Shown here: positions 47,144-60,059 of the stretch, piece by piece
How the letters are laid out: each line of letters starts with the position of its first letter
Position numbering within the stretch: the stretch's first letter is position 1
NCBI RefSeq assembly: GCF_022581195.2
Contig: NC_061462.1
Location: 7,502,001 to 7,566,000, forward strand
Length of the DNA: 64,000 nt
Direction: 5' to 3'
DNA from: Helicoverpa zea
Taxonomy: Eukaryota; Arthropoda; Insecta; Lepidoptera; Noctuidae
The notes under the pieces: generated by a model
Databases searched by the model: none
Told to the model about the DNA's origin: nothing
Seen by the model: only the letters and a program-made list of their open reading frames with translations
Position numbers and translations under genes: made by a program

Positions 47144-50060
47144 GTCTTCAGGAGTATTTTATTATTTGATGTTATACTTATAAAAAGTACCTACAAGTTA
47201 TTTTTAGTTTCAATGTTTTCCGCCGGCTGTTAGACAGGCTTTTATTGCCAATTACAACAGAAATATTGTCCCCCAATAGCCACTTCCACCCTATAAATAA
47301 ATATGTTCAAACAATTGCAATATTATTTTATTATAATTAGGCACATTTTGTTTTATAGTGTGTTGTGAAAATTGGTTATAAAGGGACTAATGATATTGAT
47401 TTTTCTAGAAGTTTATTAAGATTTCCTGATGTCTTTATTTTATTATTGGAACAGTCAGATTGCTGCAGTCGTGTCTTATTTCCATAATATTATTGTGACG
47501 AGTCGCCAGCTGCAATCCTTTCCAAAAACGATGCCTACGTGTTGTAAGAAACTTTGTTTTGCATTTTACGGTTTCAGCCAAATGCACATTGCGCATACCA
47601 TTACCATACAATAGAACAAAGAATATCTCTAACAAAACTTTGTCTCTTCTCAAAAAAATCATCTTTGTCCATCGAAATAAAATCAATAACCCTTTTTTGC
47701 ATATAATTGCGCAACTTAACGACTTCCTCGGCATATTTCTGAATAACAATATACCAAACTGGAGCAAAAAGTCTTTGAAAAAACTGCTCTCAATAACGGT
47801 GTTAAACTTCTTACCTAGAAAGGGTTTAAATATTGCGGTTAACTGTTAAACAATCGGTACAGTTATTGTGGAAGGTTTATGGGTTGTAAATCATTTGGAG
47901 AAAAAAATCCTGTGACGTCATGGCCGTAAAGATTTAACTGCCTCTTCGATCAGCTGAGTGTGAGGTCGTTCACAGCCGATGTGACCATGCATGTGGTGCC
48001 AAATATTACCTATACTTAATATAAAGTACGTAGTCGGTAAAGGTGCAATATCTCGGTATGTAGGTTGCATTATCGTGCGTAGGAGTCCGCATAGGCTACG
48101 ACGATTGCTGTTTAGTCTTGGATAGCGAAAATGTTCTATTTGTCAGAGGAACGTAGAATGAAGTTGGATTGTACGAAGATTTCAGTACCTAAATCTGTAG
48201 CTCATATACCAACTTTACTGTAGACTTGGTGTATCTAACACTGAATAAAAACCAGATGTATCTTTAAATATTTGACTTAAACTTTTCTTATTAGCCCGGA
48301 AAGAGGAGGAAGAGGACTGAGAATTTCACACATGAAACATGCAAATAAAAAGTGATCAATTTTATAAGCTATAGGTATTTTAACAGCTTGGTAGGTATAG
48401 TACCTACCTGCCATCGACCGTCCGCCCACCCTTCGCACGGTCCGGTCTTTCTACTCAGCCCAACCTTTGCAATTCAACGCCCTTCTTATTCAGGAATTTT
48501 GTACACAAAATTGCGCCTAAGGGAGTGAATTCTAAGACACTTATATGCAGTTAACGGGCGTCAAGAGGGGTTGCATGTAAATGGCATGCAAGTGTGAGTG
48601 TATGGGTGTGTGTGTGTGTGTGTGACTTTGTAAGGAAATGGTTATCTCCCGTCTTATTTGGCCAAGGTCACAGAATATAGTTCATGGGGAGTAATTTGAG
48701 ATGGTGATAACGTCAGCACTTTTCCAATCTTTGTAGGTTTCTATTAAAGTAGATTATCTTACAGGTTCAGAAAATACTGGCTGCTTAGTAGGTAAGGCTA
48801 CTTATTCCTGTCGCATAAACAACGTATGTAATTTATTGTGACTTTAAATTGAAGGACGTGATTGACTGTATTTCCATTAATATCAAAAGAAAATGTAGTT
48901 GATAACATTCGACCTCAGTCTAAAACAAGCAATTCTATTAAAACACAAAATACAGCAAAATGTGTTAGAACGCAAAAGTAAATTTCTGTGGTCATAATCT
49001 CCACACGCCATATACGTAACACAATAACAATTTCAAAGCGCAAATCCGCGATAGCGAAATAGAGCAACCTCTATACCTGCTGATAACGAAACCGACTTTC
49101 TACGCATATTAAACATGATAAACAGTACCGATAAGAACCTCCTATTGTTGTCCAGAATAGCTAATCAAAAGATCTCGATTGAAAAATCATTCGAGAACAC
49201 TATCAAGATTGAATCGATTGGCGGAAATTGAAAATTAAGACAGTTCGTAATAGAATTTTCTTGGACCTACTTAGGTGGACTCAGGTTTATTTTCCTAGTT
49301 TTGCTTCGGTTCTATCAGTTATATAAGTGGTCTTTGAAAATAGGTTTAGATACTTACAAACTTTTTCTTATACTGAAAAGATGCCCTGTATTTTTAAGAT
49401 TAATATTCTTCAGGTTGTTTCATAATGCCTCGGGATCTCAAGTTGAAAATTATATGATACGAGAAATCGTAGTAGAGAGACTTAAGAAAATCTTTTTCAA
49501 TGTTATGCATGTAGCTATCATTTCAGTTTCATACATGGCGTTAGTAGGCAGGGTAGGCAGGCTATTATTTGCGTCATAGATAATTAGCTATCTTTTTGTT
49601 TTCAATGTATGGAAATAATTATTATATAGCAGGTAGGTTACATATAAAGTAATTAAAAAAATGATTTTGTCTTGACTCTTTTTGCCTAACCGTTTCAATT
49701 CTTTTTCTTATTCATTAAATAAAATAATGATAAGGCAAGCTCAGATAACAGTGTGCAGTTATGTAGGCAATTTCCATACCAGTATAACAACATATATTTG
49801 TGCCTTTTGAGCGTTTATTAAATCATTGAGGTGTTTCAGCCAACCGCTCTCGTAACCTAGTGAACGAAGTGCAAATCTGTTCAACACATCGCCATTAAAA
49901 TCTGCCTATAAAACCTATTATGACTCCTTTTATCGGTAATGCTTCAATAAAAGTCGCAAGTGTAACCGACCCGTATAAATTGGCAAACTAAACAATGGCC
50001 AATGCAGTTTCGCTCCACATTTCTACGCGGTTGGTTTTTTTGCTTTGTGGAAAAAAATAG
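47144..50060. other. Non-coding DNA with TG microsatellite
   Basis: A (TG)n run lies at 48606-48624. A GC-richer island at 48410-48600 contains TGCCATCGACCGTCCGCCCA and TTGCATGTAAATGGCATGCA, the latter with an octamer-like ATGTAAAT. The frames at 47435-47849 (both strands) and 49301 are not convincing genes. Confidence 0.4.
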
Positions 50061-50620
50061 CCGTAATTTATCACAGTTATGAGAAAACCACGCGTTGGCC
50101 AGCACGTCTTTACGGTTTTAATTAAACACATACAGTGCCCCCGGTGCCTAAATTCGCTGCCACCTCCCACACGCATGCACGTGCCCCGGCCCGAATATTG
50201 TCCAGACGTGTTTACTGAAACGTGTGAAAAACACGCCAACACCGCCAGCAATATTTTTGGGTGAGTGTTCAAACGTATACCAGGTTTTGTACCACGCGTG
50301 TAGCCGCTTACGTTACACCCAATGCCATCTATCCGGCCAATAGATAACAACCATGGGACACGACCGACAATGGTACAACCTTTTGTACATGGGACGTAAC
50401 ACAAACACATAAAAACTCCACTACACGCACAAAAGTCAACTCGTTTTGTGCGTGAGTGTGCGTAGAAGCTTTCACGCACACTAACGGCCGTATAAGTCGT
50501 AAAAACAGCAATTGAAAAGCTTCAGCCGTTCGCCGCGCGGTGGCGCTGTTTCGATGGTTGGTTCCTCGACCGACTGGCGCCAAGTTTTCGCATTCGGCGC
50601 TGCTGTGCCACCAAAGTTTT
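50061..50620. other. GC-richer non-coding island
   Basis: About 550 bp are richer in CpG and CAC/GTG words (CCACCTCCCACACGCATGCA; CGTGCCCCGGCCCGAATATT; CGCCGCGCGGTGGCGCTGTT). Overlapping minus-strand frames of 163 and 117 codons are Cys/Val-rich with no domain. I interpret the composition as non-coding. Confidence 0.35.
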
Positions 50621-52191
50621 AAATTAGTTTTCTTATTAGACGGGACTCCTTTTGTTGGCTTGCACTTATTAGACTTAGTCACAAGGAAAATAGATGAGGA
50701 CAGGCACTGATTACATAGTATATTCCTTTTGTATTTTGATAAAAGACAGAGCGACTCTTACATAGCAGTCGGTTTACGATTATGATGCAACCTTGCGTTC
50801 TATTCAAGTTTAAGGTCACTTTGTATAAAATCTATTAAGCACTTATAAGTCATAGATCCCAACTTCCCATTACGACCTCATTTAAATATTATCTAGTAAG
50901 AGTTCCTACCTATAAGTATTTTAAAACAGACATATCTTAGACTAATAAGATTTTTTGTTGATTCTAGACATAAATAATTCCACTATTAGCCAAAACCGGA
51001 TTTCTTTTTCATAAAAAAACAATATCAATAAATCTAAATTAATTACTTATCTCAACAACTTGCAATCGAAACTGGTTAAACTCAAAAACTAAATGCAAAA
51101 AAATACCCAATATTTTGTGTAGAATTATGTTGCGAGGTAGTTTTTCTAAATATTCTGTTGTTCAGGAACATAGAAAACGTGCGTTTCGTTCGATTTATCA
51201 GCGAAACGTGAAGTAGACAATTGGCATAGCTAATCACGTAATGCGTAACGTAGATACGTCGAGGCAAAAACTAACTTGTGTGTAGTCGAACCTACCTATA
51301 GTTTGTGCTACGTTGTGCTAAAATATTATTGGTTGAATATTTCAAAACTGGAAGTTCTGTTGCGAGGTTTTATTTAAAGTGTGGTGAGTATTTTGATTGT
51401 AACTATTTAGAATCTCAATCCAAAAAGTCTTTAAGCTATGTAGCACAAAGCTTACAAAAATTGCTTTCATTTTAGCAACAACTTAAACCCTTATCTCTAA
51501 ATTTTTTTGAGCCACTGCTCAAAGTATCAAAATCTAGACGAATTCAAAGTTTTACCGACTTTACGTCAGCGTGGCTTGGAGTGTGACGATCGAGTGAGCG
51601 TCCCCCCTACCCCCTCTCATCTAACTTGTTCCATTACCGGGGCTGTTCCATTCCTTCGTTCCAATTTCAAATTTGAAGCTGATGGCACATCTATGGCACC
51701 GCAGCTTTGGCAAAGCTGGCTTGGCTGAGATTGGGCAAAGGGAACGTAAAATGGATCGTGCGAGAAATGTATTTATATACTAACCTTATATATTTTATAT
51801 GTACACATATGTACTTCTATACTTTTAATTGAATGTCTGTTCAAATAAAACACACTTAAATATGTATTGTTAATATTTATTGATTAAGTTGTAAAACGCA
51901 CTGTTATAATATAGGTAATACTTAGTCAATTTGAATGGTATTTTCATGTCAAAAGGAGTTTATTAGGTACCTCAAGTACTTACTTAGGTACTAAATTATG
52001 CACCTATGTAGATAGGAATATTTAATTCTAAATGCAAAATCTAACAAGCAGGTGCCGACAGATGCACATCTTATCTAAACCTAGCAGTCCATAGTATTTG
52101 CATAATTACTTTGACATTTTCTCAATAAGGACAGGACAGTTTTTTTTAGCTAAGCAACTTTTTTAGCCTACTCATCACATATCTTAATTAA
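50621..52191. other. Non-coding DNA
   Basis: A GC-richer patch at 51560-51730 (GAGCGTCCCCCCTACCCCCT) carries a 73-codon frame without a domain. Otherwise AT-rich. Confidence 0.4.
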
Positions 52192-52463
52192 AATAATGTC
52201 GGGACAAATAATGTCGGGACACCTTTTCACACACGGTTGGTTAGCCCCATGGTAAGTTATTAATTAACTTGTGTTATGGGTGCTAACACAACTGATAAAC
52301 TACATATAGCTACACATATACATATTTATAAATACATATTGTAACACCCAGACCACGATCAACAAGCATGCTCATCACACAAATGTCGACCGAACCGGGA
52401 ATCGAACCCGGGACCTCAGATTCGGCAGTCCGGCTTGGTGACCATTGCGCCATAGAGGTCGTC
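52192..52463 (-). mobile_element. tRNA-derived SINE
   Basis: On the minus strand the head reads GACCTCTATGGCGCAATGG. The pol III A box TGGCGCAATGG (52442-52452) fits TRGYNNANNNG, and a perfect B box GGTTCGATTCC lies 34 nt further on (52398-52408). The body follows with GTTAGCACCCATAACACAAG, as in the common lepidopteran SINE. The 3' end shows a local duplication of AATAATGTCGGGAC (52192-52205 and 52207-52220, plus sense). The tRNA-like part is a SINE promoter, not a functional tRNA: the following body and missing CCA-end pairing exclude that. Confidence 0.85.
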
Positions 52464-55400
52464 AAATATTAGAAGTGGTTATTATTTTCAATTTATCAAT
52501 CATACAAACCTAAATTAGCTGGTACATAAATGTAGGTATAACTGATCTTGGTAACTGTAAAATATGACCTGTCTTACCTCTATAACCTTTTTAATATTAC
52601 TGGCTTTAAAATATACAACTTATTCTTAAAACCATATTTAGCTTAAAATCAAAAGGCCAAATTGTTTTCTCAATCGCTTCCAAAGAAGGTAGGAAGGCAC
52701 TTTACACAAAGACTTTTCCAAAGGCTATAAAGACTAAAATACCTACCAATACCTACTATAAGTATTCATTAACCTTTTATCATAATTAAAACGTTACTAC
52801 GTACGTAATAAAACATTATGTTCAGCTAATTGTAATTTATTATCATAATGACTTCATTAATTTTATTTGTATCAACAGCTTTTGATTTTATTCCTCTTTG
52901 AATTGGTAATTAATGGGTGTCACAAAATTATATTTTATGGCCGGCGTTTACAATTTGTTCGTTGGTTCATAATAAAATCGGGTTTTATTGAAAGGGACTT
53001 TAAGTTTTAATAGTCATGCTAATAAGGTATTAACTTTCAGAATATGTTGTAGAAGAAAGATAAAATTTTCATATGTATAAAAAACATATATTTATATACC
53101 TACTATTTTACAATTTGAGTTCAAAAAAGAAAAAAAAACCATATTAAAAAAAAAACAAGATAATTTTTAAAGCTCCAACAAAAATAATTCCAAAAAACAA
53201 AAACATTACCAAGTAGAAAATTCTCTGCAAACAAAGCTCCTAAACAACTGTACCCCGAACAATTACTGAAGCATTAATTCACTCGCTACATTACCCACCA
53301 TTCACAATATTCTACAGACAAACAAAATACCTATATATATACTAGGTACGTTTAATTAAAAATCAATTTCATTTAGCGCGGCAACTATAGCTTTGGAATG
53401 GCTTGTATCTCCCTCTGATTACTTTAATCAACACCTACTGGATGCATTAATCACTGGGGTAGGCATCTATAGCAGAGGTAGATGTGTACCTAGGTGAACT
53501 TATGTACAGTGTGTTAGTAGGTTCGTGGGTACCTATAGATAGGTTGCTTTTGAGGAAATAACTTTGACAGTATGAAGTCTAAAATGGGAGATTTTTTTGT
53601 GTTAAAATTGGGATTGACCTGAAACTGGAGGGTTGGGAGGATTTAGTAATAAAAATATCTAGCGATTGATTAGAAATAGATAGGTTTTTGTATTGTAAAT
53701 ATTTTATAGTGGAACTTATCTAGATAAGTGAATTTTCTTAAAAGTCTAGCTAGGTATAGTTTTAGGTTGAAATGACTGCTTTATGTGACTTCGTTTTTGG
53801 TATATCTATCTCACAGCCAGAGGCAAAAGATGGTCTTTGCTAATGATATAAGGTTAGAGTTAGGATTCAGTTCATAGGTGTGTGAATGCAGTATTTTATT
53901 TCTCTCACTTCCGACATCTTTGTTTGTGTATTCGCAACAGTGGGCGAACTTAAAAATAATTCCTTACAGTTTCAGAGCACGTTCGTTCGTTATTTTAGTC
54001 TGGCCAATTCCGCAGTCCGCTCCGCACTACGGTGAAATCTGAAATCATTCGCTCACATACACAGGGAAAAATAAAACTCCATATTGCTTGAAGAAAGTTT
54101 TATTTTTGTTTCGAAAAAGTTTTCTTTTAGCTAAATGTTTGGTTGAATTTTCTGGATAATATGTTGGAACACCTAGGTAGGATGTAGGTGTAGAACTGTT
54201 GGTCCGTGAAATACTTAGAAATTAAGGCCACTGTGAGTTTGGACATGCTTCATGAAGAAAATTAAGCTAAAGCTTTTTGCGCAGAGTGGGAAAAATAAAC
54301 TAACCTAATATTATAACAACCCAAATGTTTGAAGGTAAATCTTATAAAACTTACTGAAACCATACCAAACTAATACAGTAAATACGAATTGTATATTTTT
54401 CTCACAAATGGAGGGGAAACTAGGGCAGAACTTTCCGATAACATGATCAACTTTCCCATATCAAGTGTAACACGTTTTTGTCGCAATACGTCACGGACAA
54501 AGTTTGCTGCGACGCAAATATCGACGCTGCCTTGTAAACACAACACGCTGTATACGTATACATACTCCAATATGTTAGTAAAGTATAGGCGCGCATCGAG
54601 AGCATAACATCGGCCAATATGCGAATGGGAGACGGCGACAGGCGCCCAATTTGTAAGGGAACAACGACCAATTCACCGACATGTTTTTCGCTGTCTGTAT
54701 TATTTTTGTATATTTTTTTCGCATACAACACCGGATGAAAAAAATATGTAATCTGGCCTGAGAATTTTGATTACGTATTGTCTGTCATATGTTTGTAATA
54801 TTGTGTCGTCAGCCGAGCTTTGCGGAATTGGATTTGTTTGTTGATCTCACTCTGACTCTTTTGAATTTCAAATTTTATTTGAAGGCGTTCACATCTTGGT
54901 AACACAAGGCGTACTAGTAATAAATTCTTCTTTTCATTTAAAACGATACAGTCAAATATAAGGACCATTCTGTGACAAAATATATATTTTTTATAACACC
55001 CTTATCAAAGAAAATGGTACATAAATGACCCAAACTCCGTTCACAGAGCATAAACAAATGATCGTGTGTGGTCCTAACATCAGCAAAATGTGGCATGTAA
55101 GATATCGAGCTTCCCAGTTGGCGCGCGAACAAGCGTCCCTCGATTACTCGGTACGAACCAAGGACCGTTGCCAAATGACCCCGCCGTCCCCAAATACCGA
55201 CATCACTAAGCGACTGTATCAATAAATTTCTTAATTTAATTAAAGTTATTTCTCCTCGTCTCTGAAAGTCGTATCTATAAACAAGATTCCCGCTTTGTGC
55301 AACTTTGTCTTGTGTCTCGAATTATGTTCAAATATCATACTTCTAGCTGATTGTAGCACAAAATATATTGCTCACATTACTATCATTGCTCATATGTCTC

Positions 55401-57240
55401 TCTTTCAAAGATAGAGTAACATTTTTATACATTCATTCATTAAGTAAGTACAAATTATTAAGATTAAAACACGAAAGTTGGATGTTTTATCTCGACTTGA
55501 AGTTCTAAGAGCGCGAGTTAATTAAAATTCATGAAATCATACATTTGTATCTAGGTAGACGTTCTGAGCAATTAAGTAAATTAATAAACCTAAAAATGGT
55601 GCTTGAGTTGTAGAAAATTTTGATGTACGGTGAGAAACCAGGCTTGGTTATCTCTGTTTACTATCACGTGATGAATACCAAAACAAAAGGAGTTCTTAAT
55701 TACCAGGTAACATAGATCATCCAAGAGTCAGTTAACTAAATCGTACGCTAGTAATCACGTAAAATGCGTTGGTGGAAAACCAGATACCTACAGATCTATC
55801 AATTCACGCCATCAAGCAATCTTCATGCCCATAAAATACACGCAAACTTCAATAAGAGCTACTATTAAAACGATATATCTAGCGTGTGTAAACAGCCTTC
55901 ATATATTTCAAATTGTAGACATATGTAGGTACTCTAATCTGTCTTCATATTCGACGGTAGGAACTTTGTTTTCTCGTACGGCAAACTCAGATTGCGAAAA
56001 ATGCTATTGCAATATGCTATCTTGAATTCCCTCAGGAAATGTTCACAAGGGTTGGTTGCAGGTAGGTACTGACGGTTATATTTCGCGTATATTGATAGAA
56101 GTCCCAATGGGATTGACTGATGCCTTCTCCCATTTATTGGACACATGTCTCTAATAGAAATATCCAATCAGCTTTGTACTTACGTCGTCATATAAGATGA
56201 GCTTGTATATATTTACTAAATCTAGAAATGTAAGAAGATATGCTACGTCAGTTTTTTAGCTAAGGAATTGTACCGTTTAAGGAAACTCCAATCTATCATC
56301 TTACAATTTTCTTCTAAGAATGGATTTAAAAACATGACAAGGAAAAACGGATGATTTCATTTAAATCGTGTTCCTGATTAAACGGAACCCCATGCTTTGA
56401 TTAAACCTTTATTGAAACGGGATCAAGTCTTCCTTATTATTCTATGACTTCCCATCGATTTTTGTTATCCCTTTTTAATGAAACATTTTCCATAATTTGA
56501 GGTAATTACTAAAATATTATGTTACATAAATAATAAACAGATCTGACCTTCTTCAATGAGGTACAAGTTGTAGCACCATGTCACGCCCTTCTTTATAGAT
56601 TTTTATGGCATTTTTCAACTACATTTAATGTGAATTCTAATGTGAACTTAAAAAAAAAGATGCAAATAAATCAAATCCGTGACCTTTATAGTAACTTAAT
56701 ATTTATGCGCCAAACATAACATTAATTCGACGCGGAAACATTTTTCACTATGTCACACCTTGGTACAAGTCATTAGGATTCCTTAGGATTCCCCAATGCC
56801 ATGGATGCCATTACTCACAAAAAAAAATAACGTTCAACATTCAAATTTGGAACTCATATTATAATTATCTGTATGCGGACTGGCGTCAGCGCCGTTCAAG
56901 TTGTCATACATTTCCGATTGCACTGTAATAAATTGAACTGCCATATAATTTTGCATATTTTTGTGCCGGTCATTATACTACGTTATTTTGGTCTGTGGTT
57001 TTATTATGTAGTGGGTATTTCATAATGTGGTTTGGTCTTTCAATAAATTCGATGTAAAATTATTTATAGCTTATTATTTACTTAGAAGATCTTCTTAATT
57101 TATATAGGAAATATCTTACTTCTAACATCAACAGGTGAATCCACCTATGTAAATCATCATCATCCTCCTGCCCTTATCCTTTATCTTCCTTTATCATCCA
57201 CGTATGTAGGTAAATATGAATTAATATTTTCCAACAACGG
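52464..57240. other. AT-rich non-coding DNA with islands
   Basis: GC-richer patches at 53960-54060, 54400-54680 (CGTCACGGACAAAGTTTGCT) and 55020-55210 (GGCGCGCGAACAAGCGTCCC). The associated frames on both strands have no domain. No repeat family recognised. Confidence 0.4.
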
Positions 57241-57329
57241 ACATGTCGCTTCTCACCGAACCCACTAATTCTCACATCCGATAGCACGTATTAAGGCGCC
57301 ACAGTACATCGTAATCAGTAATTCAAGTC

Positions 57330-57503
57330 AGCTAATGCATCCATTTGCAGCTTTGAGTAGCCGCGTCAGTCGGCGCTGTATGGCCGATGTTTTTATAAAC
57401 TGGCTTCGTCTAGACCGGTGCGATCCGTTGGGAATTTCTATTAGTTTCGTAGTGACGCTACGATATTAACTTACTGTTTAGTTTTCGACTCGCGATTGCC
57501 GAA
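57330..57503 (+). promoter_or_regulatory. Candidate promoter and first exon
   Basis: GCGTCAGTCGGCGC (about 57363) has an initiator-type TCAGT. TTTTTATAAAC at 57390-57400 is TATA-like. A CpG-richer segment (TCTAGACCGGTGCGATCCGT) follows, and a splice donor sits at GCCGAA|GTAAGCC (GT at 57504-57505). The likely exon is about 57420-57503, non-coding. There is no supporting homology. Confidence 0.3.
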
Positions 57504-57505
57504 GT

Positions 57506-59240
57506 AAGCCTAAATTATGGTATTTAGTGTATTTGCATTAACACCACTCGTTGTGTGGTTAAACTGTCTTGTTAGATCCTATTTGCTATTTAAAAGTAAA
57601 TAATTATAATTTTTGATCAAGCCTTCGATTACTTGTAGTATCTGGAAAACAAAGAAAAAGTTTAAACACCTATCTATGTGTTGAAAAACCCGGTTCTAAA
57701 TAGAAATATTTCGTTTGTTTTTTCAAGGCGGGACATAACTCTTCTATTTTATGTTGCACAATGTTTTGGTGATAATGAATTTGACCTTTGGATCATTCTT
57801 TTGTTTTATAGACACGCCCTTTTATAAGTTATTGGCAACATCTGCCCACTAACACCTGTCAAATTATTACATAGTTATCTAGTATGGAGGTATACAAACA
57901 AATAACATTGAAGTCTCCAAAATAAAATGCATACCTGTTTTATATAAAAATAGTTATAAACCCAACTTTGTTCAGAGAACGAATGCCAAGTTCTGTCATA
58001 GTGCTTCATGCAAAATGTATTGGAGCCGAGCGTTCGTGAAATTTGTATAAGAAGGGGAATAGTTTCTCTTTGCTCGTGCCCTCTTTCGCTACGAGTTTAA
58101 TATTTTTCTTATATATTTGTACGTATGTTTGTTTCCCTTTACAATTCAGTAAGGAGCTACCAGATCTAGGTATCTATTAAATGAAAAAGGTGAATGATAT
58201 TTGGTAATTACATACCTACATTTCTTATACAAAGAATAAGAATGATACTATTTGCAAAAATATAAGAGTGAATGTTGTGCTTGAAAGAACCTGTAAACGT
58301 AAGTCTGTATTTAGATATTCAAATAATTATACAATTTTAATAGCCACTGGTCTAGAAAAATGTAGGTAAAATTTTTTTTCTTCATTAGGTACAACCAATT
58401 TTCCTAAATGAAAATTTAACCTTTCCTTATTTCTTACGTTTTGTCGGAGCCAAGCAATAAGGAAGTTGTATTTTAAAAATGTACACTACATTTGTCATTT
58501 AGGTGAGAATCGCGTGAGAATGAACTATAGTAAGAGAAATTGCTGAAAAAATGTTCTGTCGTGTTTTTTGGCTGGAACAATATTTCATCTCGACTTCATG
58601 GGGGTGAAACACGACATTGGGCCGGGTTATTTTTGACTTACCTACCCTTCAGATAGTCTGAATGCATAATTTACTTGTAACTTTCAATATGTTCTATCTT
58701 AATATTTCCAATAAACTAGCGAAAAAAAAACAAGACTTGATTGTTTTATTATTAAATTGCATCTGCTTACCGTCCTAACTAATCTACATATAGATTGATT
58801 ATAAATAAGTAAAATAAAATATAACATAAGCTATCGGGCACCTACACCTCCTGGGGTTTGGCAGTGATATGCTTTTATCAAATTAATTAATATTAGTTAT
58901 TATCACTGGCATGATCTATTCTATCGAAAAAGCTTAATCAAAAATCCTTTCTGTCAAATCTTTAAAGCAAACTCTCTATCTTTTTCATGTCTTAAATCAC
59001 AGAACTCATAACGGTCAATTTAAATGCCCATATCAATCCATTACCTTGTCGTGTTTTATGGATTTCAGAGAAAAACGTACTCGATACATTTGCCTAGTAT
59101 TTCCTTAACATACTTTACCTTATCAGAGATCTATTACTGAGTATCGTGTAACCTAGAAACGGGAGTTATTCTACCTGTGTTTTGCTTATAGGCTGAAACG
59201 ACGTACACTAGTGTTTTGTTTTTCACAGTTTTTGGACATT
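57506..59240. other. AT-rich non-coding DNA
   Basis: No gene or repeat recognised. A GTCGTGTTT/AAACACGAC pair of 9 bp lies near 58558-58616. Confidence 0.45.
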
Positions 59241-59241
59241 A

Positions 59242-59544
59242 AGGGTCCGTTCAGATAGACCGGGTCGGCGAGCATCGGCGCGCATTTTTCTTTTCACACA
59301 GACCGGAGCCGATCGGCTGCGCGAGCATTAAAGAGCATGCAAATGGAGCGAAACGTCAAGAAAAAATACACGATCGGAGCCGGTCGGCTCCTCTTATTAT
59401 TTCACACCGAGCGCATTCGACCATTCTCAATGACAAAAGCAGTGCGCATGCAAAAATAAACCTTACTTCAAATACTAAGTACTCAATTTTCAACGTGTTA
59501 AGAATTTGCTCTGCTCTCCGACCCGGTCTATCTGAACGAACCCT
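59242..59544. mobile_element. MITE with 27-bp terminal inverted repeats
   Basis: The left TIR 59242-59268 (AGGGTCCGTTCAGATAGACC ...) and right TIR 59518-59544 (... GGTCTATCTGAACGAACCCT) match at 26 of 27 positions. The 303-bp interior has no ORF but contains further inverted words: GGAGCCGATCGGCTGC and CGGAGCCGGTCGGCTCC. The flanks read ATTAA|GGG and CCC|TAAA, so a TTAA-type piggyBac-like target with one mutated side is possible. Confidence 0.85.
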
Positions 59545-59864
59545 AAAAAGCACTCTTAATAAACAATCTTATAAAGGAGTAAAAAATAAAGGTACTCATT
59601 AATACGTATCTACCACAAAACAGGCTTATGTAAAGAGGCTAGGGAATGACGCCATAATGAAATGTCATTCCGTTTGTCGTCACGGCACTTTTCAGTTTTA
59701 CACAAAGATCACGCTAACAGATTTTTGACATCGCAAATAACCATAATCCAAACCTTTACGTTACATTTATTCCTTACAATTAAAACACAAACATTTACTA
59801 ACTAGGATGTATACAAACAAAACATCCGTAAGCAGGGTCGCCTAATGACGTCATCTCGATCTAC
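59545..59864. other. Non-coding DNA upstream of candidate exon
   Basis: No ORF. A perfect CRE-type TGACGTCA occurs at about 59847. Confidence 0.35.
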
Positions 59865-60024
59865 CTGCGCATTACCATACGTCTGGATAAAGGTCTGGGA
59901 TCACTGGGACCCGAGGGCGAACTTAGTTTGAATGGGCGGTAACTAAAAACTCTTGCTTTATAGGCACACATCCCGGTACAAACGGCTTCGTGATGCGTGG
60001 TCTTGCTGCATAAGATTCGCGGAT
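59865..60024 (-). other. Candidate exon with strong acceptor
   Basis: On the minus strand a long T-run ends TTTTTTTTTTGCAG| with an ATTAAT branch-like word 25 nt upstream, giving exon start 60024. A donor CGCAG|GTAGAT gives an end at 59865 (160 bp). Two readings are open. One frame starts IRESYAARPRITKPFVPGCV and stops after 33 residues at 59923-59925, as a terminal exon would. Another stays open to the donor (PRILCSKTTHHEAVCTGMCA ...). Sequence complexity is higher than in the AT-rich flanks. No family recognised; it may also be a 5'UTR exon. Confidence 0.35.
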
Positions 60025-60059
60025 CTGCAAAAAAAAAAATAAATTTTCATTAATATTGT

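Noticed and set aside
47435..47849. Overlapping frames on both strands (110 and 96 codons) that vaguely recall LINE connection-domain sequence
   Set aside because: No RT motif, composition is AT-driven, and the resemblance needs frame switching. It could be a very old LINE relic but cannot be supported.
49988..50682. 163- and 117-codon minus-strand frames
   Set aside because: Cys-rich from GTG/CAC repeats in a CpG-richer island. No domain, no splice signals, and low-complexity residues.
52390..52463. Functional tRNA gene
   Set aside because: The A and B boxes are perfect, but the sequence continues into a SINE body and does not form a proper acceptor stem, so it is a SINE head.
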